Positions 42,489 to 57,899 of a stretch of DNA of 64,000 nt are shown in pieces (positions within the stretch are counted from its first letter, which is position 1; the number at the start of each line of letters is the position of its first letter). The notes under the pieces were generated by a model. That model did no database searches. It saw nothing but the letters and a program-made list of their open reading frames with translations, and was not told where the DNA came from. Source of the DNA: Cacajao melanocephalus (Eukaryota > Chordata > Mammalia > Primates > Pitheciidae); assembly GCA_963573385.1 (NCBI GenBank), contig CAUYLG010041472.1:31912-95911 (forward strand). The letters run 5' to 3'. Made by a program: the position numbers and the translations under genes.

Positions 42489-42888
42489 AGGGGTCTGCAA
42501 ACTATTTAGTTTGATAGTATACACATAAGTATGCAAACTTAGCTTGAGAGGAAATATTTTAGGCTTTAAAGGATCTAAGGTTTCTATTCCAGCTACTCAA
42601 CTCTGGCAACGTAGTGATGAAGCAATCACATACATACTGTATACAAGTGAATGAACATGGCTATGTTTCAATTAAACTTGATTTACAAAAACATGCAGTG
42701 GGCAGGGCATAGTAGCTAATGTCTTAATCCCAGCTCTTTGGGAGGATGAGGAGGGAGGACTGCTTGAGGCCAGGAGTTCAAGGCCAGTCTGAGCAACACT
42801 GCGAGACTCTGTCTCTATTTAAATAAATTACTAAAAATTTAAAAAGCAAAAGACAGTGGGTCTGTCTGCCAGAATTTGCCAATCTCTG
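42489..42888 (+). mobile_element. hAT-type DNA transposon fossil with nested Alu
   Basis: Starts AGGGGTCTGCAAACTATTTAG and ends in TTGCCAATCTCTG, imperfect terminal inverted repeats of the CAGGGGTCAGCAAAC type. The interior has TATTTTAGGCTTTAAAGG, CTACTCAACTCTGGC and TTACAAAAACATGC. Perfect 8-base flanks ATCTAAAG at 42481-42488 and 42889-42896 are the hAT-size target duplication. An Alu-derived monomer (about 42701-42852) interrupts the right part. Non-autonomous. Confidence 0.88.
42701..42852 (+). mobile_element. Alu left-monomer (FLAM-like)
   Basis: GGGCATAGTAGCTAATGTCTTAATCCC head to CTCTGTCTCTATTTAAATAAATTAC tail. A single arm only, inserted in the hAT element. Confidence 0.8.
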
Positions 42889-42902
42889 ATCTAAAGGATG
42901 AG

Positions 42903-43252
42903 AGTGTTTTTTACATTTATTATTATTATTATTATTATTTTGAGACAGGGTCTACCAGGCTGTCATGCAGTGGAGCAATCACAATTCACCACAGCTTCAA
43001 CCTCCTAGCCTCAAGCAATCCTCCCACCTCAGCCTCCCAAGCAGCTGGAACTACAGGCACATGCTACTATAGCTGGCTAATTTTTCTGTTTTGTTTTGTT
43101 TTGTTTGTTTGTTTGTTTGTTTTGTAGCGAGGGGGTCTCTATGCTGTCCAGGCTAGTCCCAAACTCCTGGACTCAAGCCATCCTCCCACCCACTTCAGCC
43201 TTTGAGCCTTCCAAAATACTAGGATTACAAACGTGAGCCACTGGCCCCGGCC
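42903..43252 (-). mobile_element. Alu SINE, old, with TTA and GTTT repeats
   Basis: Begins with (TTA)n at 42917-42939 and GAGACAGGGTC. An internal GTTTT/GTTT run at 43087-43120 enlarges the middle A-rich linker. Ends GTGAGCCACTGGCCCCGGCC. Confidence 0.88.
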
Positions 43253-43805
43253 AAGAGCTATTTTCAAGCAGCTTCCCCTGGCCACTTGTAGTTACCTGTT
43301 TTAAAACCTTAGGCTGTCTAAGCCTCACCATCAATTCTTGAGTGTTTCTATTTAATTTCAGGGCTTACATTATTTTTCCCAGAATCACAAATTCATGTAC
43401 TTTGGATATACAAACTTAGAGTTAGGAGTCCAGCTAGCATATAGAGATTCTTCATGTTGGAAAGGATTCAGAGATCATCTAATCCAACCTCCCACTCAAT
43501 GCAGACGTTATCTAGAAAAGTAGTCACTCAGCTCCTGTTCAAACACTTCTAATGACAGGAATGACAGTCACTTCCTCCCAAGGCAACTTACTCCATCTTT
43601 GGACAGCTCTAAGGAACCTACTTATTTTTCTTCTTGGCACATTTAACCACCTAATTACTTGTAAAATTATTTACTGTCTGATTCTTCTTACCAGAAAGTA
43701 GGATGCATGAGGTCAGAAGCATAGTTTTTTGTCATTTTTTACTGCTGTATCCCCCGCCCCTTGAACAGTGTCTAGTACATAAAGAGTATAAAATAGTTGT
43801 TTATT

Positions 43806-43869
43806 GGGAAGGAGGGAGGGAGGAAGAGAGGGAGAAAGTGAGGGAGGGAAGGAGGAAAGGAGTGAGCAA
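43806..43869. repeat. GGAA/GGGA-rich purine tract
   Basis: An imperfect run of GGGA, GGAA and GAGA units, almost all purine on the + strand. Confidence 0.9.
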
Positions 43870-44077
43870 GCTAACAAAATAATGCTGCATTCAGGGAATT
43901 TAATTCAGCATGGCTGATATCAGAGACACAAGGGGAAGAGCAGAGTAATTAACTGGTAAGGTTTGAGGCCTTTGAAATCTCACAACACGTGCAGAGGCTG
44001 AGGGTGTACTGTTTAAGGAACATTTCCTTATCTTCCTTCCTTCCAAGCCCCCCCGCCATGCCATTCCAATGGTAAAC

Positions 44078-44384
44078 TTTTTTTTTTTTTTTTTTTAAGA
44101 TGGAATCTGGCTCCATTGTCCAGGCTGGAGAGCAGTGGCACAATCTCAGCTCAATGCAACCTACACTTTCCAGGTTCAAGCAATTCTCCTGCCTCAGCCT
44201 CCCGAGTAGCTGAGATTACATGTCTGCACCACCACGCCCAGCTAATTTTTGTATTTTTTTTTTTAGTACAGATGGGGTTTCACTATGTTGCCAAGGTTGG
44301 TCTTGAACTCCAGATCTCAAGTGATCTGCCCACCTCGGCCTCCCAAAGTGCTGGGATTACAGGTGTGAGCCACCACGCCTGGCC
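44078..44384 (-). mobile_element. Alu SINE, full length
   Basis: Starts with 19 T. CCAATGGTAAAC before and CCAATGGCAAAC after are the target duplication with one change. Confidence 0.96.
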
Positions 44385-45304
44385 CAATGGCAAACATCTT
44401 TCAATGCATCTGTTGTTTGAGGCCTTTTCAAACCATCCTTCCCCACAACAGAAATATACCATCCTAAATTTTGTAGATGCTTCTCTCACGATACCCATGA
44501 TACTTAAAATATTTGTTATCCTCTACTGGGCTCTGAGAACAGGGACTGTGTTATCTTCATTTTTCAGTCCTGGTCACTGAATACAGTGACAGGGGCAAGG
44601 TAGGAAACTTATAAACGTTTTATAAATAAATTAATGTAATAGTTTCATTGTATTCTGTACTGGCCAAATTTAGATAAAGGGGACTATTTTCAGATCTAGG
44701 CCCTACATTCTAGGAAAGATGCTTAGCCTTTATGCCAAAGGCTGCAAATACAAGTGCCAAAGAGATCAGGCCAATGATTTAAATGATTATAAGGCCTAGA
44801 AGGACTATGGCTAAGAGGGGCTATGCCCTACTTTTATATACGATCTCTTCAATATAGCCAATAAATTCAGATTTTAAAAGAGAAGAAATAAAAAGAATAC
44901 CACTATAGTTTCTCCAAAACACACATGATATGCCTGCAAGTGGATATGGCAAGAAAATTTGCAAACCGTATTGGGCAAAGGGATTAAGTAAGGGAGTTAA
45001 CAACCAGAACTGCAGTTTTTGAAAGACCATTCTAGCAGGATAAACTAGGGTGCTATTTTAATAGTCAAGGTAAGAGATGGGATAAGGGCCTGAACCAGGA
45101 CAGTAGCAATGGGGTAAAAGGATGGGATGGATAAAAGATGACCTGGTATGCCCAGTTCTAATAACAAAGTCCAAAATCGCATGAACTAATCTGGCAGCCA
45201 CAGTACCAGTTTGTAGGTTCATACTGATTTTGCTTTCAAATAAACTGTTAAATCTCATTTTTAATAACTGAAATATGGGGCTTAATTCTTTTGCAGGCAA
45301 TACA

Positions 45305-45500
45305 ATACAATCATAAAGTTTACAAACTCTGAAGCCAGGCAGCCTAAGTTCACACCGTGACTTTACTAGTTACTAGCTGTGTGACCCTGGATAAGTCACT
45401 TGACTTCTCTATGCTTCCATACCTGTATGGTTATGGTATGTGTCAATGAGTTAATGCAAGAATTGCTTAGACTAGTACCTGGTCCATATTAAGTGTCATG
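45305..45500 (+). mobile_element. MIR SINE
   Basis: AACTCTGAAGCCAGGCAGCC, TTACTAGCTGTGTGACCCTGG and GAATTGCTTAGACTAGTACC match the MIR order in sense. Confidence 0.8.
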
Positions 45501-46222
45501 TAAGTTTCAGCTTAAATTATTATTATTATTTTTATTTCAACTCCTTAGTTTCAATCCCTTGACTAAACATTCTCTCACTGTCTAGCCTGCAAACATTCAC
45601 GATTTAAGTCTCATAGGCATGTCGTTTCTATGTCTTCATCCAAAACTGATGTTCAAAAACAGCCCTGCATAATGTCACTAAAAACAGCTCCCATAAACAC
45701 TGGTCCATTAATTGGTACTACGATTCCAGAGTGCAATTATTCAACAAGCTCCAAACCAGGTCAAACTTTCTTTTGTCTTGGGATCACATGAGAAAACACT
45801 AAACACCTAATTTTACCACTTAAGACACATTACCTTTGTAGCATATTCCAATCCTCCAGCAACCTAGGAATCTTTCCAAAAATGAAATGCTCAGTTAGAT
45901 ATCAAACTGCTATGTGGTAATTATCCTGGATGGTGTGCTTTTTTTCTGTTTTTGCTTATGTCTATTCTCAAATATATCTATATTAAACTTGTACAGATAG
46001 TTTAAATAAAATTATGGCAAGGCTTAAAGAAAAAAAAGAATTGTTATCAGCTAGCATGATTTATTCTTAGTGAACACAAGCTTGCTTCTAGGGGTTACTG
46101 TTGTTCTCATTCTTTGATCAATCTATTTCAAAATTTTTTACCAGGAATTGCGGTCAAGTTTCCAATGACATCCTCACACCCATGTGACCCAGAGGCTAAC
46201 TCCAAATAAATCAAACATCCCA

Positions 46223-46559
46223 GCTCGGCATGGTGGCTCATGCCTACAATCCAAGCACTTTGGGAGGCCGAGGCAGGCAGACGGCTTGAGCCCAGGAGCT
46301 CAAGACCAGCCTCGGCAACACGGTGAAACTGTGTCTCTACAAAAAATACAAAAATTAGCTGGGCGTGGTGGCATGCGCCTGTAGTCCCAACTTCTTCTCA
46401 GGAGGCTAAGGTGGGAGGATCAACTGAGCCTGGGAGGTCAAGGTTACAGTGAGCTGAGATAACACCACTATACTCCAGCCTGGGTGACAGAGTGAGACCC
46501 TGTCTCAAAAAACAAAACCAAAAAAGGTAAAAAATAAAAAATCAGGGGCAGGAAAAAAA
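46223..46559 (+). mobile_element. Alu SINE, full length
   Basis: CTCGGCATGGTGGCTCATGCC head and a long degenerate A/C-rich tail. AAATCAAACAT on both sides is the target duplication. Confidence 0.93.
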
Positions 46560-46639
46560 AATCAAACATGTCTATGGGGAGAATTAGAATTTGACAGCCT
46601 TCAAAATATGTCTAGAATCCACTGCTTTCTTAGCCACCA

Positions 46640-47420
46640 CTACCACCCAGGTCCAACCCACCATCATCCTTACCCTGGACTACTGATTACTGCAAAAGCT
46701 TCCTAACTGCTCTCCCTGCTCCCATCATTAGCCAACCTTCCCCACCCTCCACAGTCTGTTCTCCCACAGCACCCAGAGTAACCTTTCGAAGAATCAGTCA
46801 GATCAAGTCACTCCTCTGCTCTAAACTCTCTGGTGCACCTCAGAATAAAATGCACTCCAAAGATGCCACATGGCTGTATGGCCCTATGTGATCTAGGTCT
46901 AATATTTCTATATTAAACTCTCACTCATATACAGTATTCCTATACACAACCCTCACTCATCTGCTCTTCATTCCCTACTACTCCACTCCAACCACATGGC
47001 CTCCCTATGGGTCCTTATACATGACCAGCTACACTCATCCCTCAGGGATTTTATACCTGCTGTTCCCTCTGCCTAGGATGCTTTTCCCCCAGATAACTCC
47101 CTGGCTGAACTCCTCACTTCTTTTAGATCTTAGCTTAAAATATCACCTCATCAGAGGTCTCCCTTGATTGCTATACATAAGGAGCAATCTCTCAGCTTCC
47201 CATCACTATCACATTACCCTGTTTTTTTAATCTTCTTAGCATGTACCATCTAGTGGGATGTTATTTATCTATGTGCCTGTTTATTTATATTTAATTATTC
47301 ATTTTTATCCGTTTCTACCCATTAGAATACAATCCTTGAGAGCAAGGACTTTTTCTATTTTGTTTAATGCTGTATACTTAGTTCCAATAACTAAGGCATG
47401 TAGTAAGTGGTCAATTTTTG
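46640..47420 (+). mobile_element. L2 LINE 3' region
   Basis: CCTGCTGTTCCCTCTGCCTAGG, TTAGCTTAAAATATCACCTC and CCTTGAGAGCAAGGACTTTTTC follow the L2 3' end in sense, diverged but long. Confidence 0.72.
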
Positions 47421-47458
47421 TCATCAGAATTTTGTCATCACAATTTTGTCATCAGAAC
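47413..47458. repeat. Three-copy 15-base tandem repeat
   Basis: ATTTTTGTCATCAGA, ATTTTGTCATCACA and ATTTTGTCATCAGA follow each other at the end of the L2 text. Confidence 0.9.
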
Positions 47459-47507
47459 ATTAGCTCCAGTATATAGCAAAATATTTTATTTATAATAGGT
47501 ATATATA

Positions 47508-47849
<342 letters not shown>

Positions 47850-48507
47850 TCACCAAATATATTAAAACACCATTGGTGCTTCCATTAAAAGAGACCAAAT
47901 ACTGGCTGCCACTCGCCCAACAAGAAATTAATTTCACAACCCAGTTCTCTGAGGTAAGTGAAATGCTCCAGGGAAAGGAACAGAACAAGAATCCTGAACC
48001 AATTAACAGGGCAAGAGTTTGCCTTGAATTTTCCCACTCCTTCAAGAAGAGTTCTGTATTATGCCTAACTACAGACAGCTATTTCCTAAGAAGGGCTGAT
48101 GTGAGAGCAAGAGGCTTTGTTAAGATTTCTTTCCTATGCCCAGTCACTGCTATGACAAGAACCCATTTCCCACTCATTCTGAGTTACCCTATTGCTCTAC
48201 TTTCTTAGGGAAGCTTTCTCTAACTATTATCCAGCTATCAGCAGCAACCAAGACCACTGGGTGTCTTGGTCACTCACCATTCAAGTTCTCACTTCTCTCT
48301 CTTCTATTTCATTAGTGCTGTCCTCTGCTTTAGCCAACAGCAACCAATAAAATATTGGCACATAAAATCCATAAATGGCTAGGAAAAGAAGCTAGTTGTT
48401 GATCAAAAGGTTTTGTATTTTGCTTTGCTTTTCCAAGGTTAAACCAGTCACAGCCTCAACCAAAAAGTAACTTTATCAAAAGGGATATATTACAGTGTAA
48501 TGACAAT

Positions 48508-48738
48508 ACCAAGGGCAGTGGCTCACACCTATAATCCCAGCACTCTGGGAAACCACCAGGGCAGTGGCTCACAGCTGTAATCCCAGCACCCTGGGAGACG
48601 AAAAATTAGCTGGGCATGGTGGTATGCATCTGTAGTCCTAGTTACTCGGGAGGCTGAGGTGGGAGGATCACCCGAGCCCAGAAGTCCAGGCTGCAGTGAG
48701 CCATGATCATGCCACCACCCTCCAGTCTCAGGAAAAAA
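48508..48738 (+). mobile_element. Rearranged Alu with a duplicated head
   Basis: Two copies of GGGCAGTGGCTCACA..AATCCCAGCA..CTGGGA (about 48514-48551 and 48562-48599) stand in tandem, after which the sequence jumps to AAAAATTAGCTGGGCATGG. The left arm between them is deleted. Confidence 0.85.
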
Positions 48739-48749
48739 AATTAAAGAAA

Positions 48750-48920
48750 ATAGCGCAGGTTTGAAACCTAGTTCTACTACTTGTGTGAACTTGGAAGAAT
48801 TATTTAATCTCTTTAAACTTGTTTCCTTGTGGTGATGACAACAGTAGTTAACTCACAGAGTTGGTAGAGAGATAAGATGTCCAACGGGACTGTGCCTGAC
48901 ATAAATATTCAATAAATGGT
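48750..48920 (+). mobile_element. MIR SINE
   Basis: GTTTGAAACCTAGTTCTACTAC, TGTGTGAACTTGGAAGAATTA and CTGTGCCTGACATAAATATTC are in MIR order, sense. Confidence 0.75.
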
Positions 48921-49636
48921 AGCTACTTCTTAAGGGCGGCAGGCCTACTTCTTAAGGTTGCTTCCTGCCTTCAAGCAAGGATTTTTCACCCTCATCAGGT
49001 TGGTTGGTTAAAGGAGAAAACATGTAAAGTACTCAGCATAGTATTTGGTTCATAATAGGCCATCACAAATACTGACTTTCCTCTCCACTTCCAATAGTGG
49101 CAAAATTACAGTGGCTTCAGAAACCACCCAATTCTATTGGTATGCCCAGGTTTCACAGTACAGCGTACTTACCATTTAGGTAATTCAAGCTTTTCGTCAA
49201 TACTTCTGGCGGCTCTCCCTATGCTTACTGATTTGGAAATAGTCACTCACTATCTTTCAAAGGCAGTTGTCTCTTGACCTGAATAGAATATAAACAGAAT
49301 AGAAGAGATAGGTAATGCATGAATCATACCAAGACTGAGCTGACCCAGAGGGCTGTCCCAAAGACTTTCACATAGAATTCACTGTCAGCAATGGCCCAAA
49401 GTAAGATCTGTATCTAGATCCTAACACTAAAGGAAGCTAGCTAAGCTGGCTAGGTCTCTCTCAGGGAAAGTCAAGAAAGAATCTGGCTATAGGAAACTCC
49501 CCCTTTCCTATAAGATGATATGGTCCCTAGGGTAGAAGCCACTGTCTTTGCTTAAACTAAAACACCTAAACATTCCTCAAGAGTCTAAAAATGTATATGG
49601 TATCTTACAGCTGGGAAGCATCCCAGAAATCAACTA

Positions 49637-49993
49637 CAGGTTGAGCATCCCTAATCTGAAAATCCCAAATTCAAAATGCTCCAAAATCTAAAATGTTTTG
49701 AGTGCCCACATGACTCCACAAGTGGAAAATTCCATATGTGATCTCATGCAACAGGTTGCAGTCAAAATATAGGCACACAATACTCAGGGTTTATTCAACA
49801 TCCCCTGGGAAAAAATAAAATTACCTCCAGGCTATACGTATAAGGTGTATAGGAAACATAAATGAATTTCATGTTTAGACTAGGGTCTTATCCCAAAACA
49901 TGTCACTATACACATGCAAATATTAAAAAAAAAAAAATTGAAATCTAAAACACTTCTGGTCCCAGGGATTTTAGATAAGGCATACTCAACCTT
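49637..49993 (+). mobile_element. MER2-like Tigger DNA transposon
   Basis: CAGGTTGAGCATCCCTAATC at the left and ACTCAACCT at the right are the terminal inverted repeats. The interior CACAAGTGGAAAATTCCA, TATAAGGTGTATAGGAAACA and CACTTCTGGTCCCAGG agrees with MER2. TA precedes the left end, as expected for the TcMar-Tigger group. Non-autonomous, about 357 bp. Confidence 0.88.
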
Positions 49994-50865
49994 CAATTAA
50001 ATGCCCTTGTTTTACGGAAGGAAACTATAACTAGGAAAGGGTGAGTCACAATTATTGAAAAGTAAAGCAAGGATTCCACTAAAAATAATATGTTCTAGAA
50101 GATAGGTAGGAAAAAAGCATGAGCGCTATGCTTATGTTTTATATAAGACAATAACAAGATAATGTTACCTCTACCTTACAGAATCTAAGAATCTTTTTCT
50201 TGTCCAAGGTCTTACAGCTTGCTATTAAATGACAGGGTTTAAACGCAAGTCTATCTGACTTTGAAAGTCCCTTCACCATGCTGGCTCTCATTTTGTTGCC
50301 TTCTCAAGTTGGTTCTCAAAAGAGCCATGAACCACCCAATATCAATCAGAACTAAAAACAGAAGCTTCTCTGTCTGTAAACTTACCCTCCAGTTTTGTAA
50401 CAAGCAGGCTTCTATAGGAGAACTGAAAAGCCTACCATCCCATTGAATCTTACCCTAAAATTAGAGAAGAGCTACTAGAAATGGAAGATCTGGGTCAAAC
50501 TTCTTGCATATCTTACTCTTGAGGAAAATGGAAAGGTAGCTTCTAAGCTAGTGGTAAACCTAAAGCTTTTGTACATGATCTTGCATTCAAACTATCCCCG
50601 CTTCTTTCATCACAACTGCCTCCCTTGCACATCCCTGCAAGCCACCTTGTGGTCCTTTCAAGACAATTGGTCCCTTTAATCCAACCGCCACACCTCCACC
50701 TAAACACACACACATGCTCGCACACACACAAGAATCCATCCTCTATCTTCCTAGAGAGCAAGAAAACTAGAATTAAGATGGAGAAATAATGAGAGTTTTT
50801 AAAAATAGCTTAAAAGATGAGGGAAACAGGAGTAAGTCAAGCCTCAAGCCAATAAAAGTTGAAAA

Positions 50866-50962
50866 TAATTTTTTTTTTGGTAGTGATGGGGTCTCACTAT
50901 GTCTCCCAAGCTGGTCTGAAACTCATGGCCTCAAGCAATCCTCCCACTTCAGCCTCCCAAAG
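50866..50962 (-). mobile_element. Alu fragment (right-monomer remnant)
   Basis: GATGGGGTCTCACTATGTC to CACTTCAGCCTCCCAAAG only. Confidence 0.8.
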
Positions 50963-50983
50963 AGAAGAGTTACTGATAATATC

Positions 50984-51294
<311 letters not shown>

Positions 51295-51503
51295 AGGATT
51301 TATACATACCAAGGGCAGCACCCAAGAGATGGCTTAGGTTGACGTGGGGGAAGCTTTAGCTCTCCAGCCCCTCCTTTTAAAAAAGAAACAATGGAAGTTA
51401 AAGTAAGTGTGACTGGTATTCAAATAGTTTTAGGACAGTCCCACAGACCTTCTGATCTGTCCCATCACCACCTATCTCTTTCCCCTCCCCAACCACCTTA
51501 CAC

Positions 51504-51505
<2 letters not shown>

Positions 51506-51545
<40 letters not shown>
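51506..51545. repeat. (CA)n microsatellite
   Basis: About 20 uninterrupted CA units, likely polymorphic. Confidence 0.97.
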
Positions 51546-51547
<2 letters not shown>

Positions 51548-52235
51548 CTTCTTCTACATAGCCTAAAACCTCTCCTACATAAAAATTCTGAACTCTAAGA
51601 AATGGTCACATAAATCTGGTCTACCTCCCCTGAGTCTCTGCAGCCCTAATAATGATCGCAGCACCCCTACTGAAAGCTACTGTCCCAGCACCTACCACCT
51701 ACTGCCAAATTTGCTGACATGTTACTAAGGTCCAGGGGCTTTTTTCTTCAAGATAGAATGCACTGCCAAAAGTCAAAGACAAACTCCAGCTGACTCTCAT
51801 TTGTTTTCAACTGTACATTCTCTCCTATTTATAAGGGGTAGAAGCAACCAGCAATTGATTTCTTTTTTCTGAATGCCATTTACTGCTTGCATCCTCAGCA
51901 TACTCGCCCTCCGTCCCCAGAAACAAGAGGATGACAGTAAACATCCTCAAATTCCTTAGTGATGCCACTTCAGAGAGCTTTCCACCATGACAAATCCGTC
52001 CTCATCACTTCCCTCAAGCATCTCTTCTGGCACTTCGTGTTGTTACTGTTGGTGGTGATGGTGGTGGTGGTATGTGTATATGTGTCTGTCTGCCTAGAAG
52101 CAGACATTAAAGGATCCTTACAGATCACAACCACCTCATTTCCCAGAGGAGCAAGTGAGTCCCACAGAGGAAAGGAGACTTACCCAATGGTACAAAACAA
52201 GTTCAAGTGAACATTTTTATCCCCCAAACATTTTA

Positions 52236-53640
<1,405 letters not shown>

Positions 53641-55049
53641 GAAAAACCACCCTTAGACCCTTTACTAAAGTATACACAAGGATAACTCTGTTATCAGAAA
53701 AATTGGTATCAGAGAAAAACAAATAACTTGGGATCCCAGAGTTTTCTAGTGATCCTAAATTATATGGGAACCAAGGGGAAAGTAATTTTATTTTCCTCCC
53801 TATAATTGCTGAAGTAGCATTCAGGATTGTTCAGGAAAAAAGCCAGGAGAGATTTTAATGGTTTTTCTGCCCTGTGCAGTCTCTTCACCAAAAAGCCAAC
53901 ATAGTAAATAAGCTCATGGCAAAACAGGGTAAGGACCAATCGGGGGTATGGGGCTAACGAAGCGGAAGCAGCTTGCTCTGTGTAAGTCAACCTAGGTGGT
54001 AAAGGCAGCTGCCCTGAATGCCATCACTGAGTCGCTTCTCACACTCAAGTCACTTCATGTTGGAGTTCAGAACACTCTAGATAAAAAGTGGAAGAAAAAT
54101 TTTGTTGTGTGAAAAAAATAAAAAAATAAAAAGTGGAAGAAAAAACACAAGCACCAGAAGACATGTCAACTTCTTTAAGACCTGCCTTTTTCTCACTCCC
54201 CTCCTCCCTACCCCACTTACCAACAAGAAAGAAGAGAATCCAGAGCCAGTGATCTTTACTGACTAAAGTGGGAAACTGAGAGTAAGACAACATGCCTTCT
54301 AAGCGTAGAGAAACTTGGATGGGGAGTGAGAAACTCAGGTGTCGGGCTCTAGTTCTACCACTAACATATTGTTGGACTTCAGATAAGTCTTTTACATTTT
54401 CTGGGTCTTAGTTTTGTCAATCAAACAAAAAAGCCAGACTAAACCATACTTAACAATGATACACTATTGTCCTTTCCAATAACACTGTGAATGACATCTT
54501 TAACCATACTATCTCCATCTGCCCTTGAAGAAACTATAAACAGGTCCGAAAAGACAGAAGTAGGCATTTCATTTGATTCATTCAAGTACCTCATGTAATA
54601 CAAATTATTCAAACTTTTAAAATAATTTTTTTAAGTCTTGCCATTGGTTCTTAAATTGCATCCATAATACATATTTCAGGACCTACGACAGAGGACTGCT
54701 ATAATGTCTTTCATCTGAAAGTGTTTCTAAATCCCCCAGAATAACTTTTTAAATCTACATAACCTTTAGGAAGAGAAGGCAAATACTCTTATCGCATATG
54801 ACAGATAAGCAAACAAACTAAGGGACTTGTGAGATCTTTTTAGGAAGCTAGTAACAGACAGACAAAACTAGAATCCAGCAATCCCATCTCTATGCATCAG
54901 GTTCTTTTTCACCTTGCCAAAGAAACCTTACCAAACAAGAGTATAAACAAGCTCAGAATTAGAAAGGACTTAAGAATTTGTGTGCACTTTGGGAGTACTT
55001 ATTAATAAATAATTGATAAAACTAGCTTAGGATTAATGTATCTGTTTGA

Positions 55050-55436
<387 letters not shown>

Positions 55437-55545
55437 TAACCAGTAATCTGTAATTGAGACTAGGCTTCCTTGACCATGTTTGTGAAGTTTAGGAACAAAA
55501 CCACATCTAAAATTGTTATTCACCTGCTTAGAGAAAGTTAGCCAA

Positions 55546-56226
55546 GGCCAAGCACAGTGACTCAAGCCTGCAATTCCAACTGTTATAGTGAATCCCAAGT
55601 TTTTCTTCAGAGTCAGTACGTCAGTATGTTCAGCTCTCTTATCCTTTAATTCTCTATTTTAAAGTTTAACTTCCTTGTAATTCCAGGAAACAACCTTCTC
55701 CTCCGATTCTAATCAGTAGTTCATATTTGTTCCCCTGGTCCCCCAGCTCCATCCTGACTCATCCTGGTCACCTGCTCCAGTCACCTTCTTTGACCTAGGT
55801 TACCCTGGCTACCTGTTCTGACCTGCCCATAACCATCCTTCCCACCAAAACACTCACCCTGCCACTCCAACTCAGACTCCTGCTCTTTCTTAAATAGCCA
55901 GTCAGGATTAGTCTAAGTTGTACCGTCTAACCCTAGTCAATAGGGGAATAACACAGCAGTAGAGTCGACCCCCATCAGGCGTAAGTACCTCTTCCCCCTT
56001 GTCCAAGCGTTCGGCCACCATTGCACCATCCGTACACCACACCTTTCTATAAAAGTAAAATGCTTTGCTGAGAGGATTTATCTTCAAGTGCTATTTTTTT
56101 TGCAGCATTGAAATTTTACTTATAACACAACATTTTGGGAAGCTGAGGGGGGAGGATCACTTGAGCCCAGGAGTTTGAGACCAGCCTGGGAAACACAGCA
56201 AGACACGTCGCTCCAAAAATAAAACC
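55546..56226 (+). mobile_element. Alu monomer interrupted by an LTR
   Basis: GGCCAAGCACAGTGACTCAAG to CAATTCCAAC (55546-55580) is the Alu head. CATTTTGGGAAGCTGAGG to CGCTCCAAAAATAAAACC (56131-56226) continues exactly where it left off. The break is filled by the solo LTR. Confidence 0.87.
55581..56127 (+). mobile_element. Solo LTR of an endogenous retrovirus (ERV1-like)
   Basis: A 547-base unit starting TGTTATA and ending TATAACA (TG...CA with a 7-base inverted terminal repeat), bounded by CAAC on both sides (55577-55580 and 56128-56131). The 4-base duplication points to the class I type. CTATAAAAGT near 56048 looks like a TATA box, suggesting + orientation. No internal retroviral coding sequence is present. 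I do not know the family. Confidence 0.85.
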
Positions 56227-56228
56227 AG

Positions 56229-56520
56229 GCCAGGTCCAGTGGCTCATGCCTACAATCCTAGCACTTTGGGAGGCTGAGATGGGAGGATCACTTGAGCTCA
56301 GGAGATTGAGATCAACCTGGGCAACACTGTGAGACCTTTTTCCTACAAAAAATTTAGAAATTAGCCAGGTGTGGTGGTGTATAGGTGGTGTATGCCTATA
56401 GTCCCAGCTACTTGGGTGGCTAAAGTGGGAGGATCACTTGCTCTAGGAGATCGAGGCTGCAGTGAGCCATGACCACGCCACTACACTCCAGCCTGGACAA
56501 AGTGAGACTTTGTCTGAAAA
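56229..56520 (+). mobile_element. Alu SINE, full length, old
   Basis: GGCCAGGTCCAGTGGCTCATGCC head, a small GGTGTATAGGTGGTGTATG duplication in the linker region, and a poor tail. Confidence 0.92.
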
Positions 56521-56573
56521 ATATACATGTATAAAAATTTTTTAAGTTTACAAATTTAAAAATTGGCCAGATT

Positions 56574-56862
56574 GGCCGGGTGTGGTGGCTCACACCTGTA
56601 ATCCCAGCACTTTGGGAGACTGAGGCAGGCGGATCACCTGAGGTCAGGAGTTCGAGACCAGCCTGGCCAACATGGAGAAACACCTTCTCTACTGAAAATA
56701 CAAAAATTAGAAGGGCATGGTGGCACACACCTGCTATCCCAGCTACCCAGGAGGCTGAAGCAGGAGAATAGCTGCAACCTGGAGGCAGAGGCTGCAGTAA
56801 GCCAAGATTGCACCACTGCATTTCAGCTTGGGCAACAGAGCAAGACTCTGTCTCCATAAAAA
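56574..56862 (+). mobile_element. Alu SINE, full length
   Basis: GGCCGGGTGTGGTGGCTCAC head, both arms. The tail is degraded to CATAAAAAACATTAAA. Confidence 0.94.
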
Positions 56863-57298
56863 ACATTAAATAAGCACATAATGCCTGAACAAAAATATAT
56901 TCTACAAATATTAATTCGATTTTCTTTTCATCACTATTCTGATTCTGCCTTACACATCCTTAGTTTTTTTCCCTCTCTCGACACATCAGGAAGAGCTTGA
57001 GGAAAAAAAAAAAAAACCTTGAGAAAGTAACCTTCCCAGTTAAAGCAGAAATAATTTTAAGTAAGTACTAAGAGAGGTGGATGGGTGGGGCCAGAGGTAT
57101 AACAAAGCAGCATCCAAAAGGGTAGGGAAGATGCCTAAGTCAGAATAATCAGGCTCTCTGCTAGTTCTCTGCCTCCCACCCCCAAGCCCCAAGTTCCTTC
57201 TTATAGTTCCTTCTTCTAGTCAATCTCCTTCTTTTACTAAATCACACTTGCCAACAAGTCTCAAGTCAACGTCTGCATTATTAAAAACAAACAGGAGG

Positions 57299-57899
<601 letters not shown>

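Noticed and set aside
47413..47458. CRISPR-like short spaced repeats
   Set aside because: Three directly adjoining 15-base copies without spacers, in a eukaryotic intron: a simple tandem repeat.
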